From Dyella_A sp049445995 (GTDB lineage: Bacteria > Pseudomonadota > Gammaproteobacteria > Xanthomonadales > Rhodanobacteraceae), in assembly GCF_049445995.1 (NCBI RefSeq), contig NZ_JBMSDZ010000010.1, positions 66,889 through 130,888 on the forward strand: 64,000 bases of DNA, written 5' to 3'. Position numbers and translations under genes: made by a program. Every line of letters begins with the position of its first letter. Position 1 is the first letter of the stretch. Positions 36,097-47,787 of this stretch are shown here, one piece after another. The notes beneath the pieces were generated by a model that saw only the letters and a list, made by a program, of their open reading frames with translations, was not told the DNA's origin and ran no database searches.

Positions 36097-36942
36097 TTGA
36101 CACAAACCAGAAACTCCTCCGGCGGCCGGCACCACAGCGAGCGCGAGCGCATGCTGTTGATGACGCCGGATCGGGTGTTTTATCGAGGCTTGCTGGGCAC
36201 GCCGTCGCTGCGCAATTTCGGCTCGATCACGCTGTACGCGTCGATGGGCTGCCCGTTCGGCCTGAGCCTGGATGGTCAACGTTGGGAGCAGCATGAACTG
36301 GCGGTGGTGCCGCCGCACACCGCGCATCGCATCGTCACGCAAGATCCGCTGATCGGCTCGATCATGATCGAGCCGGAAAGCGTCGATCCGGCTCGGCTCC
36401 CGGCGGTGTTGCGTCCATCATCCCGTACCGACATGGCCTCGCTCGAACGCATCCGTGCGGCTTACGCCTATCTGCAGACCTTTGACGGCGGCCGGCCGCT
36501 GGACACGCGCGATTCGGATCGGTTGTTCTGGGGTCAAACATTGGCTGCGCGCAACCTGGATCACCGTGTTGCGGCCACCATCGAGAGAATCGCGCGCGAC
36601 CCTGCCGGTCACCACAGTGGGGAAGTCTGTGCCGATGAGGCCGGCTTGTCGTTTTCGCGTTTCCTGCACCTTTTCAAGCAGGAAACGGGCGTCGCCTTTC
36701 GCAAGTTTCAGGCGTGGAAGCGCGCTCGCTCGCTGCTCCATCACGTCAATCGGCGCAGTTCGCTGGTGGATATCGCGCTGGACGTGGGCTATCCGGACTC
36801 GACCCATTTCAGCCACGTCATCCGGCAGGTCTACGGCTTGCCACCGAGGGAAATTTTCGCCGGTTCGCGCCGGCTGGTGATTCTCCGCCAGGAACCGTCA
36901 CCCGCCGATTTCTGCCGGCAGCGACGCCCTGTCGCTGCGTGA
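36097..36942 (+). CDS. AraC/XylS-family transcriptional regulator
   Basis: A 281-residue regulator with an N-terminal cupin-like sensing part (ELAVVPPHTAHRIV) and a C-terminal double helix-turn-helix: EVCADEAGLSFSRFLHLFKQETGVAFRKFQAWKR and SSLVDIALDVGYPDSTHFSHVIRQVYGLPPREIF, the classic AraC signature. The start is probably TTG 36097, preceded by GGGAGGG (36083-36089) at 7 nt; the next in-frame ATG (36151) would remove 18 residues. It lies 45 bp after the dehydrogenase pair and may control this operon. AraC sites are asymmetric, so it is not the obvious ligand of the symmetric TCGTC-N6-GACGA dyad. Confidence 0.88.
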   Translation: MTQTRNSSGGRHHSERERMLLMTPDRVFYRGLLGTPSLRNFGSITLYASMGCPFGLSLDGQRWEQHELAVVPPHTAHRIVTQDPLIGSIMIEPESVDPARLPAVLRPSSRTDMASLERIRAAYAYLQTFDGGRPLDTRDSDRLFWGQTLAARNLDHRVAATIERIARDPAGHHSGEVCADEAGLSFSRFLHLFKQETGVAFRKFQAWKRARSLLHHVNRRSSLVDIALDVGYPDSTHFSHVIRQVYGLPPREIFAGSRRLVILRQEPSPADFCRQRRPVAA

Positions 36943-37014
36943 TCTTCCATCGATTCCAGCCGGTCGTGTTCTGCGCGCCGCTGATCAAACATGCGCACAA
37001 CGAGGAAACCTCCC

Positions 37015-39149
<2,135 letters not shown>

Positions 39150-39153
<4 letters not shown>

Positions 39154-40073
39154 GCGGCCGGCCAAAGACGCCGGTATACGCCCGCGCCGGGGCCGGACCG
39201 GGAACGCCGGTGAAATTGCAGCACTTTCAAGGCAGCGCAGGCATCCGCCTGGCAGCGGATGTCGGTGGCGATCCGACCCGCCCCACCGTGGTGCTGCTGC
39301 ATGGTGGCGGCCAGACCCGGCACTCCTGGAACAAGCTGGCACGGCATCTGGTACAGCTCGGTTACCACGCCGTGTCGCTGGATCTTCGCGGCCATGGCGA
39401 CAGCGACTGGGCACCGCAGGGTGACTATAGCGTCGATGCCTTTGTCGCCGACCTGCATGCCGTGCTGGGCCAGCTGCAGCGTCCACCGGTGTTGATCGGC
39501 GCGTCACTGGGCGGCATCACCTCGTTGCTGGCGGTGGGCGAGTGCGAGCGAACGATCGCGCGCGGGCTGGTGCTGGTGGACGTAGTGCCGCGCATGGAGG
39601 AAGCCGGCCTGCGGCGGATACACGCCTTCATGCGCGCCAACCTGGACGGCTTCGACACCCTCGACGAAGTGGCAGCCGCCGTCACGGCCTATCTGCCACA
39701 ACGCCCCCGGGCGCCCAATCCCCAAGGCCTGCGCAAGAATGTCCGACAAGCCGGGAACGGAAGGTTTTACTGGCACTGGGATCCGGCGCTGATCCACAGT
39801 GACCGTCGTCCCGATGGAACCCGGGCGGCTCAGCGGTTGCGCCGCGCCGCACGCGCCATCACGCTGCCCACCATGCTGGTGCGCGGCAAGCTGAGCGACG
39901 TGGTCAGCCAGAAGGGGGTGGATGATTTGCTGGCGCTGATCTGTGGCGCACGAGCAATCGAAGTCGACGGGGCCGGCCACATGGTGGCTGGCGATCAAAA
40001 CGATCCGTTCAATGACGCGGTGGAACAATTCCTGGTCGAACTTGGCGAGCCGGCGGCAGCACGCCAGCCGTAG
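39150..40073 (+). CDS. alpha/beta hydrolase
   Basis: A 307-residue alpha/beta-hydrolase: the HGGGQTRHSW oxyanion loop, LDLRGHGDSDWA, nucleophile elbow GASLGG and catalytic His in DGAGHMVAGDQND. The ATG overlaps the previous stop (ATGA), so it is translationally coupled to the FadJ-like enzyme. Likely substrates are esters or acyl-CoA/enol-lactone intermediates. It is the last gene of the plus-strand catabolic operon. Confidence 0.88.
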
Positions 40074-40445
40074 CTGGCGCAGCAGCGTTGATAGCTGCCG
40101 GAAGCAAGGCTTGCAGCGTGGTCCCGAAAGGACGTGCTTGTGCGACGCACTCACCGCACACCTGTCGCACCAAAACATGCACTGAACAGATCAACCGATC
40201 TCCGCGCTTTGTTCACTTCACTGCGACTTCGGGTTCCGAATAGTGCGCCCGCGCATCGCACATCATTCATCGTCGACCGAGATCTCAACGTGCATGCGGG
40301 CATCGTCGTCGGCCAGTTGCAGCGTCGATTGGGTCGGTATGACCTGTTTCGCAAGTACCAGGTCAAGGTTCGGCAATTCGTGACGTCCTCCGCCATCACG
40401 GACGGCTGGGGCGTGGTTCACACGGCATAACAGGAGCACACCGCG
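40074..40445. other. 372-bp gap with no recognised gene
   Basis: The stretch between the hydrolase and the frameshifted gene holds a 98-codon open frame (40134-40430) without family resemblance or good ribosome site. I see no repeats, operators of the TCGTC-N6-GACGA type, or terminator. AGGAG (40432-40436) at the end belongs to the next gene. Confidence 0.4.
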
Positions 40446-40926
40446 ATGTCGGGTTATTTCGAATGCAGTCAAAGAGTACGTCGAGCGCTACAAGGCGGAG
40501 GTCGGCGCCGACGGGCTGCTCGATCCTCACGCCGTCGCCGAGTGGGCGTACCGCAACGGCTTGCACAAGCCCAACCTGACCACGGTCATCGACGCGATCG
40601 CCAGCGACATTGCGCAAGCGTTCCGCGAAGAATACCGCGTGGATCGTCACGGCCGACGCTATCGCGCCAAACACGCGGCGCTGGAAAAGCGCGGCACCAA
40701 GTCGATCTCCCTGTGGGCCGATATGGACGATCCCAACGCGCCCCATACCCACTTTCAGAAATCGTTCGCGCAGCGACGCCATCAGATCGTCGATGACTGC
40801 GTGCAGCTCAAGACCGACGTTGACGTCTACAACGACAAGCGCAACGCCGCCCAGCCGATCCAGGTTCCGCTCGATTTCACCCTCGACGTGGCTGAGCTGC
40901 AGCAGGTGCTGCGCAAGGTCGCCTGA
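40446..40926 (+). pseudogene. small hypothetical protein gene with a +1 frameshift
   Basis: AGGAG (40432-40436) is followed 9 nt later by ATG 40446, reading MSGYFE. One extra base near 40464 then shifts the frame: the next frame continues AVKEYVERYKAEVGADG and stays open to 40926 with good codon use (HAVAEWAYRNGLHKPN, later FREEYRVDRHGRRYRAKHA and SLWADMDDPNAPHTH). Without that base the product would be about 159 residues. An internal TTG at 40561 would give only 121 residues. The family is not recognised; the charged, helical sequence has no membrane segment. Either the gene is inactivated or the base is a sequencing error. Confidence 0.65.
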
Positions 40927-41115
40927 CTTCGTAACCATCAAAAAAGGCTTCCTCCGCGCACGCACTACCCATCAGTGCGGCATGCGGGACATGTCAGGCG
41001 AGTCTAGCGCGCTAGCACGAGACGCCATCGTGACGATGATCAAGCGTGACGTCTTGCACGCACTCGTGCTGCAGGCATTCGACACCCCCGCATCGATGTC
41101 ACCGCGGCGCAGATG

Positions 41116-41952
41116 TTACGCGGCGCCGACCGGCCAACCCGCGCCCTGTATGGCGGCCTTGGCCGCATCGGTCGCGGGGAGGTCCGTGCGCCAGCGCGAG
41201 GCATCCAGTCGTTGTCCGCTGATACTGTCCGACGCGTCGGAAACGAGCCAAAGCAGTGGTGGCACGATAATGTCCGGGTCGAGCAGCTGTGCGCGAACCT
41301 GTTCGGGCACCGAGGCGGGGATCATGCCGGTGGCGGTGGCGCCGCCGGGCAGCAGGGCATTGACCGTGATGCCCGTGCCGGCCAGGTCCTGCGCCCAGAT
41401 CAGGGTTTCCGATTCCAGCGCGGCCTTGGACGGGCCGTAGGGCGAGAAGCCACGCCGACGCATGGTCTCGTGGTTCATCGAGATATTCACGATGCGGCCC
41501 CGGCCGGCCTGCAGCATCGTGGGCGCGGCCGCGCGCGCCATCAGGAACGGGCCGTTGACGTTGGTGTCGATCACCATCTGCCACACCTCCGGGGCCACTT
41601 CCCAGAAGCGCGCCGGTTCGCTCAGAAACCGCTCGCTGACGTACTTCATGCCGCGGCCGGCGTTGTTGACCAGGATATCCAGCCGGCCGAAGTGCTCCAG
41701 CGCCGTGGCCACCACGCGCGCGCAATCGGCGGCGCGAGTGACGTCGGCCACCAGTGGCAACACACGACCGTCGCCCGCCTCGCGCGCCACGGCGTCGAGC
41801 TCGGCCGACTCCCGCGAGGCGGTGGCCACGACGTGCGCTCCCGCGCGGGCCAGCCCGAGGGTCATCGCCCGGCCCAGTCCGCGCCCGCCACCGGTGACAA
41901 TCGCCACCCGCGAGGTCAGCGACGGCGGAAGCGGTGAGAGATCGTCTGTCAT
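41116..41952 (-). CDS. short-chain dehydrogenase (SDR)
   Basis: SDR of 278 residues: TGGGRGLGRA (near residue 21), NNAG, catalytic Ser in NISMNHE and Tyr-Lys in YGPSK. It is an NAD(P)-dependent oxidoreductase of unknown substrate. The start ATG 41952 has AAGGAT upstream on the minus strand. It is the last of a minus-strand row aldo/keto reductase - GST - cupin - SDR, a set typical of small detoxification or carbonyl-reduction operons. Confidence 0.88.
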   Translation of the reverse strand: MTDDLSPLPPSLTSRVAIVTGGGRGLGRAMTLGLARAGAHVVATASRESAELDAVAREAGDGRVLPLVADVTRAADCARVVATALEHFGRLDILVNNAGRGMKYVSERFLSEPARFWEVAPEVWQMVIDTNVNGPFLMARAAAPTMLQAGRGRIVNISMNHETMRRRGFSPYGPSKAALESETLIWAQDLAGTGITVNALLPGGATATGMIPASVPEQVRAQLLDPDIIVPPLLWLVSDASDSISGQRLDASRWRTDLPATDAAKAAIQGAGWPVGAA

Positions 41953-42040
41953 GTCGAATCCTTAGTTCTTGTGAATGGCTCGAGGTCCTGCGCCTGCCGG
42001 CGAAGACGTCCCGTGGGAGAGCTGCGAGAGCTGCGGCGCG

Positions 42041-42736
42041 TCAGCAGGCGCCACCACCGGTAGGCGGGCTGGATGGGCGGGCGAGGTGGCCGGTTTTCAC
42101 CCACAGTTGGCAGCCGTCGCGTCCGGCGTGCGCATCGAGCGCAGCACCCGGTGGCAGCCGTAGCCACGACAGCCGGCCGAAGTGCTCGTTACTTTCGTGG
42201 AACATCCCGTCGACCACGAGGATTTCGCCGCCGCCGGGCAGTACCGGCCACCGCACGCGGGTGTGCGGTCCCCAATGTTCCAGCCGGACCTCCTCGCAGG
42301 CGTCACGGAACAGCGGCTTGACCGCGACACCGGCTCGCAACTCCTCTGGCGTGAACTCCAGCGCAGAGGGATGCAGGCGCAGGGAAATGCGGTCGAGCGG
42401 GTCGAATTGCCAGAGCTTGACGAAGATCGTGCAGCCGCTCGCCGAGCCCGGCGCATGGCGGCTTTGCGGTGGGTTGCGCACGTAGCTTCCGGCCGGAAAG
42501 TCGCCGGTTTCATCCTGGAACACACCGTCGAGCACCAAGAACTCCTCGCCACCGCCATGGGTATGCGGCGAAAAGTGGCTGTTGGGCGCGTAGCGGACGA
42601 TGGAGGTCGCGCGCGCGACCTCCCCGCCGATCCGGTCCAGCATGCGCCGATCGATACCTGCCACGGGTGAAGGAACCCAATCCAGGGTCGCGGCGTGGAC
42701 TGCGACGCGCTGTGAAAAATCCGCATTCAGCTGCAT
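42041..42736 (-). CDS. tandem cupin protein, ChrR-like
   Basis: A 231-residue protein with two cupin domains in tandem. The first has SHFSPHTHGGGEEFLVLDGVFQDE, a metal-binding cupin motif, and the second has LPGGGEILVVDGMFHES, lacking the first His pair. This layout is that of ChrR-type anti-sigma cupin domains without the N-terminal zinc domain. It may be a dioxygenase or a metal-dependent isomerase; function is not assigned. The start ATG 42736 is 25 bp from the GST gene. Confidence 0.8.
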   Translation of the reverse strand: MQLNADFSQRVAVHAATLDWVPSPVAGIDRRMLDRIGGEVARATSIVRYAPNSHFSPHTHGGGEEFLVLDGVFQDETGDFPAGSYVRNPPQSRHAPGSASGCTIFVKLWQFDPLDRISLRLHPSALEFTPEELRAGVAVKPLFRDACEEVRLEHWGPHTRVRWPVLPGGGEILVVDGMFHESNEHFGRLSWLRLPPGAALDAHAGRDGCQLWVKTGHLARPSSPPTGGGAC

Positions 42737-42761
42737 GTCGGCTCCAGTGCAGTCGGTGTGC

Positions 42762-43385
42762 TCAGACGGCTGCTGCGCTGGCGCGCGCGGCCACGCGGGC
42801 ACGCCAGGCTTCGAGATGGCTGAGCCCGGCGGGCGTCTCGATCTTGGCGAAGCCGGCAAAGTTGAGCCCCGCGAACGCGGTGATGTCGGCCATGGAAAAG
42901 GCGTCCCCGGCCAGGTAGGGGCGCTCGGCCAGCACGCTGTCCAGATAACGCATGCCGGCAATCGCCCGCTCGCGGCGCATTTCGCCCCATTCCTTGTTCT
43001 GGTAGCTCTCCAGATCCGGGCCCAGCCCTGGCGTGGCGTGGTGAAAGTAGTCGGTAGCCGCATCAAGCAGGCCGGCCTCAGCGCGGCGCTGCATCATGTG
43101 GATGATGGCGCGCTCGCGCGCCGTGTTGCCCGTCAGCGTGGGATTGCCATCGAGGTGGTCGAGGTACTCGGTGATCGCCGTGCACTCGGAGATCATGGTG
43201 CCGTCGTCGAGCTCCAGTGCCGGAACGGTACCCGAAGGGTTTCTAGCCAGGAACGCGGGTTGCCGGTGTTCGCCGCCAGGCACGTCGACACCGACAAACG
43301 TGATCCGATCCATCATCCCCTTCTCCGCCAGTGCCATACGCACGCGCGCAGGATTGGGAAAGCCTTTGATGTCATAAATCTTCAT
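42762..43385 (-). CDS. glutathione S-transferase
   Basis: GST of 207 residues. The thioredoxin-like part starts MKIYDIKGFPNPARVRMALAEK, with NPSGTVPALELDDG (cis-Pro) and ISECTAITEYLD (glutathione-binding). The helical domain has FSMADITAFAGL. The second GST in the window, only distantly similar to the one at 15617. It is in one row with the cupin and the aldo/keto reductase. Confidence 0.9.
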   Translation of the reverse strand: MKIYDIKGFPNPARVRMALAEKGMMDRITFVGVDVPGGEHRQPAFLARNPSGTVPALELDDGTMISECTAITEYLDHLDGNPTLTGNTARERAIIHMMQRRAEAGLLDAATDYFHHATPGLGPDLESYQNKEWGEMRRERAIAGMRYLDSVLAERPYLAGDAFSMADITAFAGLNFAGFAKIETPAGLSHLEAWRARVAARASAAAV

Positions 43386-43529
43386 GGTTTGCTTCCTTGG
43401 GTGGTGTGGAAAAGCGCGGCACGCCGTCAAGCGCAGGCGCGGAGTATTTTCGGAACGGCTGCCTGCTGCGTGGGCGCATGACCCATCACGGAGGCGGCAT
43501 CCAGACGCAGGACAGACGTTTGCAATCGG

Positions 43530-44561
43530 TCACAAAATCATCTTCGGGTTGTCGCGGTCGAGCCGGGTGAACTCCAGCATCCAGTGCGGATACAGTCGCG
43601 GCGGGGTGCTGACGGCATCAAGTGCGGCGACTTCCTCGGCCGAGAGCTGCCATTCGACGGTCTGGAGGTTGTCCTGCAACTGCTCGGGCTTGGTGGCGCC
43701 GATGATCACCGAGCTGACCGGCGACTTGCACAGCAGATAGTTGAGCGAGACCTGCGCCGCACTCACGCCGCGGGCCTTGGCGATGCGCTGCACCTCGTCC
43801 AGGATGGCGTAGGCCTTGCCCTCGTCGAGCTGGATGAAGTTGTGATCCTCCTTGCTGCGCCGGGCGTCCTGCGGGCCCTTGGCGCCGCGCGGGTATTTGC
43901 CGGTGAGAAAACCCGCACCCAGCGGCGACCACGGCGTGATGCCCAGCCCCTGGTCCTGGCACAGCGGGGCCAGTTCGATCTCCACGTCGCGCGATACCAG
44001 CGAGTAGTGCGCCTGCAGCGAGACGAACTTCTCCCAGTGGTGCTTTTCGGAAATCGACAACGCCTTCATCAGTTGCCACGCGAAGTAGTTCGAGCAGCCC
44101 AGGTAGCGGATCTTGCCCGAATGCACCAGATCGTTCAGCGCCGAGAGCGTTTCCTCCAGCGGCGTCATGAAGTCGAAGCTGTGCACGATGTAGAGATCGA
44201 GATAGTCGGTGCCCAGGCGCCTGAGGCTGTTCTCGCAGCTCTGTATGATGTGGCGCCGGCTCAGGCCCACGTCGTTGATCTCCGGGCTCATACGCCCGCG
44301 TACCTTGGTGGCCAGCACCACCTTGTCGCGCTTGCCCTTGAGCGTCTTGCCGAGGATTTCCTCGGACTGGCCGTAGGAATAGACATCGGCACTGTCGAAG
44401 AAATTGATGCCGGCATCGAGGGCAGTATCGACCAGATGCTGGGCCGCTGGCTGGTCAAGCCCGCCGATTTTCTCCCAGTAGCCCTGCTTGCCGAAGCTCA
44501 TGGTGCCGAAGCACAGCTCGGAGACGAGCAGACCGGATTTGCCAAGGGGACGGTAATGCAT
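43530..44561 (-). CDS. aldo/keto reductase
   Basis: AKR of 343 residues. It begins MHYRPLGKSGLLVSELCFGTMSFG; the catalytic Asp and Tyr lie in NFFDSADVYSYGQSEEILGKTL, the Lys in VVLATKVRG and the His in YLDLYIVHSFD. NADPH-dependent reduction of aldehydes or ketones is expected. The start ATG 44561 is chosen because the 40 residues before it have no AKR similarity. It is the promoter-proximal gene of the AKR - GST - cupin - SDR row. Confidence 0.9.
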   Translation of the reverse strand: MHYRPLGKSGLLVSELCFGTMSFGKQGYWEKIGGLDQPAAQHLVDTALDAGINFFDSADVYSYGQSEEILGKTLKGKRDKVVLATKVRGRMSPEINDVGLSRRHIIQSCENSLRRLGTDYLDLYIVHSFDFMTPLEETLSALNDLVHSGKIRYLGCSNYFAWQLMKALSISEKHHWEKFVSLQAHYSLVSRDVEIELAPLCQDQGLGITPWSPLGAGFLTGKYPRGAKGPQDARRSKEDHNFIQLDEGKAYAILDEVQRIAKARGVSAAQVSLNYLLCKSPVSSVIIGATKPEQLQDNLQTVEWQLSAEEVAALDAVSTPPRLYPHWMLEFTRLDRDNPKMIL

Positions 44562-44778
44562 GATGCGGTACTCCTGTTGAGCTAACGAGAGATAAAGCGA
44601 GAACCGTTGCTCCGCGCTCAAGGGCGCCGTCATCCGACGATGGCGGCTTAATCTCAAAAAATGGGGGCTGCGGCTCCGCATCTCAAGCGGGCCCAGTAGG
44701 CTGCTGGATGCGGTTTAAGGCCCGCCACGATGCCTTGGCCAATTTACTGCAAAAGCGACCATGCCAAGGCTTCCTTCA

Positions 44779-45246
44779 TCACTTGGAATTCGTGCGCTCC
44801 TGCTGTGCAAACAGGTTCGCACGGTTTTCGAAGGCCTGAAGAACTCGGGTCGCCGTCGCGATGTCTTCCCGAGGGATGTCTTCGAGCAGGGTGCAACGAA
44901 GCGCTTTGAGTGCCGACTCCATCACTTGCGCCAATCGACACCCTTCCGGGAGGAGGTGGACTGCTCGGATGCGTCGGTTTCCCACGACCTCACGCCGCTC
45001 CAGCAAGTTCGCTCTCTGCGCTTGATCAAGCGTCCGCAGGAGCGCTGCTGGATGGACGCCGATGCGGTCGGCCAACACGTGCTGCGGCACCCCATCGCCC
45101 ATACGCGAGACCAGCAAGACGGGCGTCGCCAGCGAGATCGACAGACCAGACGCCGTCAACACCGAACCGGCTACCGAGTGCCAAGCCTTCTTGGTCGGCT
45201 GGAGCGCGGCGGTGAATGCGTAGAACGCATCGTGCTTAAGGGGCAT
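44779..45246 (-). CDS. MarR-family transcriptional regulator
   Basis: A 155-residue winged-helix protein: LLVSRMGDGVPQHVLADRIGVHPAALLRTLDQAQRANLLER is the recognition helix region and REVVGNRRIRAVHLLPEGC the wing. It is divergent from the DHA2-type exporter at 45519, the usual layout for a MarR repressor of a drug or solvent exporter whose ligand relieves repression. Confidence 0.88.
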   Translation of the reverse strand: MPLKHDAFYAFTAALQPTKKAWHSVAGSVLTASGLSISLATPVLLVSRMGDGVPQHVLADRIGVHPAALLRTLDQAQRANLLERREVVGNRRIRAVHLLPEGCRLAQVMESALKALRCTLLEDIPREDIATATRVLQAFENRANLFAQQERTNSK

Positions 45247-45324
45247 GGATCACTCAATCCCGGTTGGCCTTCGTCCGCCCAGATGGTAACGGCGGGCATC
45301 ACCCGTGCAAAATCAATGTTTGCC

Positions 45325-45353
45325 TTGACAACTATGTATTAGACAGTAAAAAT
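45325..45353 (+). promoter_or_regulatory. putative sigma-70 promoter of the exporter gene
   Basis: TTGACA (45325-45330), 16-bp spacer, TAAAAA (45347-45352) in the AT-rich part of the 272-bp MarR/exporter gap. Within it, TGT-ATTAG-ACA is a short dyad that could be a MarR site. Confidence 0.45.
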
Positions 45354-45518
45354 CAGAACGACTCCAGCCGCAATCCGGGTACGTTCAATGATTGGCTCAA
45401 GCAATTTTGGCAGTTGCCTTGGGGGCGGAGCCGCCGTGACCGCGGGCCTCGACGGGATCGGCGCAGGGTGTCCTCTATGTGTCTAGTCCCGACTGATCCC
45501 TTGGATTCCTGACGTGCC

Positions 45519-47048
45519 ATGACGAACGGCCAGTTTCGCCCGACCAGCCTGGTGGTCGCCACGCTGGGGCTTTCGCTGGCCACCTTCATGCAGGTGCTGG
45601 ATACCACCATCGCCAACGTGTCGTTGCCCACCATCGCCGGCAACCTGGGCGTCAGTTCGAGCCAGAGCACATGGGTGATCACTTCCTTTGCCGTCAGTCT
45701 GGCGATCTCATTGCCATTGACGGGATTCCTCACCCGTCGCTTCGGTCAGGTGAGGCTGTTTGTCTGGTGCACGTTGCTGTTCGTATTGGCGTCCTTCATG
45801 TGCGGCGTCTCTCGCAGCATGGGCATGCTGATCCTTTTCCGAACCATCCAGGGCGCGGTGGCCGGGCCCATGTACCCCATCACGCAAAGCCTGATGATCG
45901 GCATCTATCCACCGCAAAAGCGCGGCATGGCGCTGGCACTGCTTTCGATGGTGGCTATGGTGGCGCCGATCACCGGTCCCATCCTCGGCGGCTGGATCAC
46001 CGAGAATTATTCGTGGCCCTGGATCTTCTTCATCAACGTGCCGATCGGCATGCTGGCCAGCATGGTGGTAGCCAATCAAATGAAGGGTTACCCCGCACCG
46101 AACGAGCGGCCGAAGATGGACTATGTCGGTCTCATCACGCTGGTCATCGGCGTGGGCGCCCTGCAGATCATGCTGGACAAGGGCAACGACGAGGACTGGT
46201 TCAACTCGCCGTTCGTCATCGTCACCTGCATTGTTGCCGTGATCAGTCTGGCGATCTTTTTGATCTGGGAACTGACCGACGGCGACCCCATCGTCGACTT
46301 GCGGCTGTTTCGTCACCATAACTTCAAGTTCGGCACGCTGGCGCTGGTGCTTTCCTTTTCGGCCTACTTCTCCATCAACCTGCTGCTGCCGCAGTGGTTA
46401 CAGCGCAACCTGGGCTATACCGCGACATGGGCCGGTTTGGCGGCATCGCCGCTCGGTATAGCCCCGCTGCTGCTGACGTTCCTGGTGGGCCGCTATGCCA
46501 TGCGCTTCGATTTGCGCCTGTTGGCGACCGTGGCCTTCGTGGTGATGGGGGCGACCTGCTTCCTGCGCTCCCGTTTCTATCTGGAGGTCGACTTCACGCA
46601 CGTCGCCATGATGCAGTTCCTGATGGGGTTTGGCGTGGCGTTGTTCTTCATGCCGGTCACCGTGATCCTTTTATCGGATCTTGACCAGAACGAGATTGCC
46701 GCAGGCTCGGGGCTGGCGACCTTCCTGCGCACGCTGGGTGGCAGCTTCTCAGCCTCGCTCACCACCTTCCTATGGGATCGGCGTGCCGTCCTGCATCACG
46801 CCCAGCTGGCGGAAAGCATTAATCCCTATAACCCATTGGCCCTGTCGGCGATCGATCAACTGGGGCATGGCAATGCGCAGGCAGGCGCCGATGTCATCAA
46901 CGGCATGATTACCCAGCAATCTTACCAGATCGGTTTCAACGAACTGTTCCATTCCCTCGGCTGGATTTTTCTGGGTCTGATGCCGGTGATCTGGCTGACA
47001 AAACCACCGTTTTCACCGAAAGCGAATGCGCTATCCGGCGGCCATTGA
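45519..47048 (+). CDS. DHA2-family (EmrB/QacA) MFS exporter, 14 TM
   Basis: Proton-driven drug or solvent exporter of 509 residues with about 14 hydrophobic segments. The DHA2 motifs are visible: MQVLDTTIANVSLPTIAGNLG (motif D1 with the membrane acidic residue), WVITSFAVSLAISLPLTGFL, RTIQGAVAGPMYPI and PITGPILGGWI (motif C). Family members pair with a periplasmic adaptor (EmrA) and an outer-membrane channel, and no adaptor gene is seen here. It probably exports a lipophilic toxicant, perhaps the hydrocarbon or its products. Confidence 0.92.
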   Translation: MTNGQFRPTSLVVATLGLSLATFMQVLDTTIANVSLPTIAGNLGVSSSQSTWVITSFAVSLAISLPLTGFLTRRFGQVRLFVWCTLLFVLASFMCGVSRSMGMLILFRTIQGAVAGPMYPITQSLMIGIYPPQKRGMALALLSMVAMVAPITGPILGGWITENYSWPWIFFINVPIGMLASMVVANQMKGYPAPNERPKMDYVGLITLVIGVGALQIMLDKGNDEDWFNSPFVIVTCIVAVISLAIFLIWELTDGDPIVDLRLFRHHNFKFGTLALVLSFSAYFSINLLLPQWLQRNLGYTATWAGLAASPLGIAPLLLTFLVGRYAMRFDLRLLATVAFVVMGATCFLRSRFYLEVDFTHVAMMQFLMGFGVALFFMPVTVILLSDLDQNEIAAGSGLATFLRTLGGSFSASLTTFLWDRRAVLHHAQLAESINPYNPLALSAIDQLGHGNAQAGADVINGMITQQSYQIGFNELFHSLGWIFLGLMPVIWLTKPPFSPKANALSGGH

Positions 47049-47141
47049 AGCAGAAAACTCTCGGATGGGTTCCACGTTTGATGCGAGGTATGAAGACTTC
47101 CATGCTCTCACTCGACTGCTTGCAATAACGGAGGAAAATCC

Positions 47142-47555
47142 ATGAAGAACATTCTGGTTGGGTATGATGGCTCATTAACGGCACAACGCGCTTTTCTCTT
47201 CGCGCTTGAGCTGGCCCGCTGCTCGGGCGGTCACGTCAGGGTGGTGTCGGTGCTGCAGATCACGGGCGGTGGCGCGGACACCGCCGCGCTGATGATGGCC
47301 GATGTGGGGGCGCAACGCCTGGGCGACCTGATGGCGGAATTGAAGCAACTCGCGCCAGACGCCGACAAACTGATCGATCTTGAAATGATCCCCGGAAATC
47401 CCGGTGATGTGCTGCTTAGGCAGGTCAAGCAGTACGCGATTGATCACATCGTGATTGGACACACCGAGAGAGGAGCCCTTGCTCGTTGGCTGCTCGGTTC
47501 CGTGTCGACTGATGTATTCGCCCACACGCGCATACCAGTGACTGTCGTGCCATGA
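47142..47555 (+). CDS. universal stress protein (UspA family)
   Basis: A 137-residue Usp domain. It begins MKNILVGYDGSLTAQRAF and ends with the ATP-binding signature IGHTERGALARWLLGSVSTDV (split here) and TRIPVTVV. It binds nucleotide and helps survival under stress; no specific partner is apparent. GGAGGA precedes the start by 6 nt. It follows the exporter by 93 bp and may be co-transcribed. Confidence 0.9.
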   Translation: MKNILVGYDGSLTAQRAFLFALELARCSGGHVRVVSVLQITGGGADTAALMMADVGAQRLGDLMAELKQLAPDADKLIDLEMIPGNPGDVLLRQVKQYAIDHIVIGHTERGALARWLLGSVSTDVFAHTRIPVTVVP

Positions 47556-47787
47556 GGTTTGTGGACAGACCATGGCAGCGAAACCAACGGTTCAGTGCAG
47601 TCTTTGAACAAGAGATTTGCAGTCCTGAATCGCAGTTCTCATGCCTGCTCGGGCAACCGCTTGAAGCCTACCCGCCTGCTCTATCAAGCAACACCTGAAA
47701 AGACTGTTCCGTGCACTGTCTCACCCAGCCTCGATGGCATTTTCATAAGCATCCAACTAATGGTGAGCTGATCGAAGGAGTTACTTT

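Noticed and set aside
40134..40430. 98-codon open frame before the frameshifted gene
   Set aside because: No ribosome site, no family resemblance, irregular codon use.
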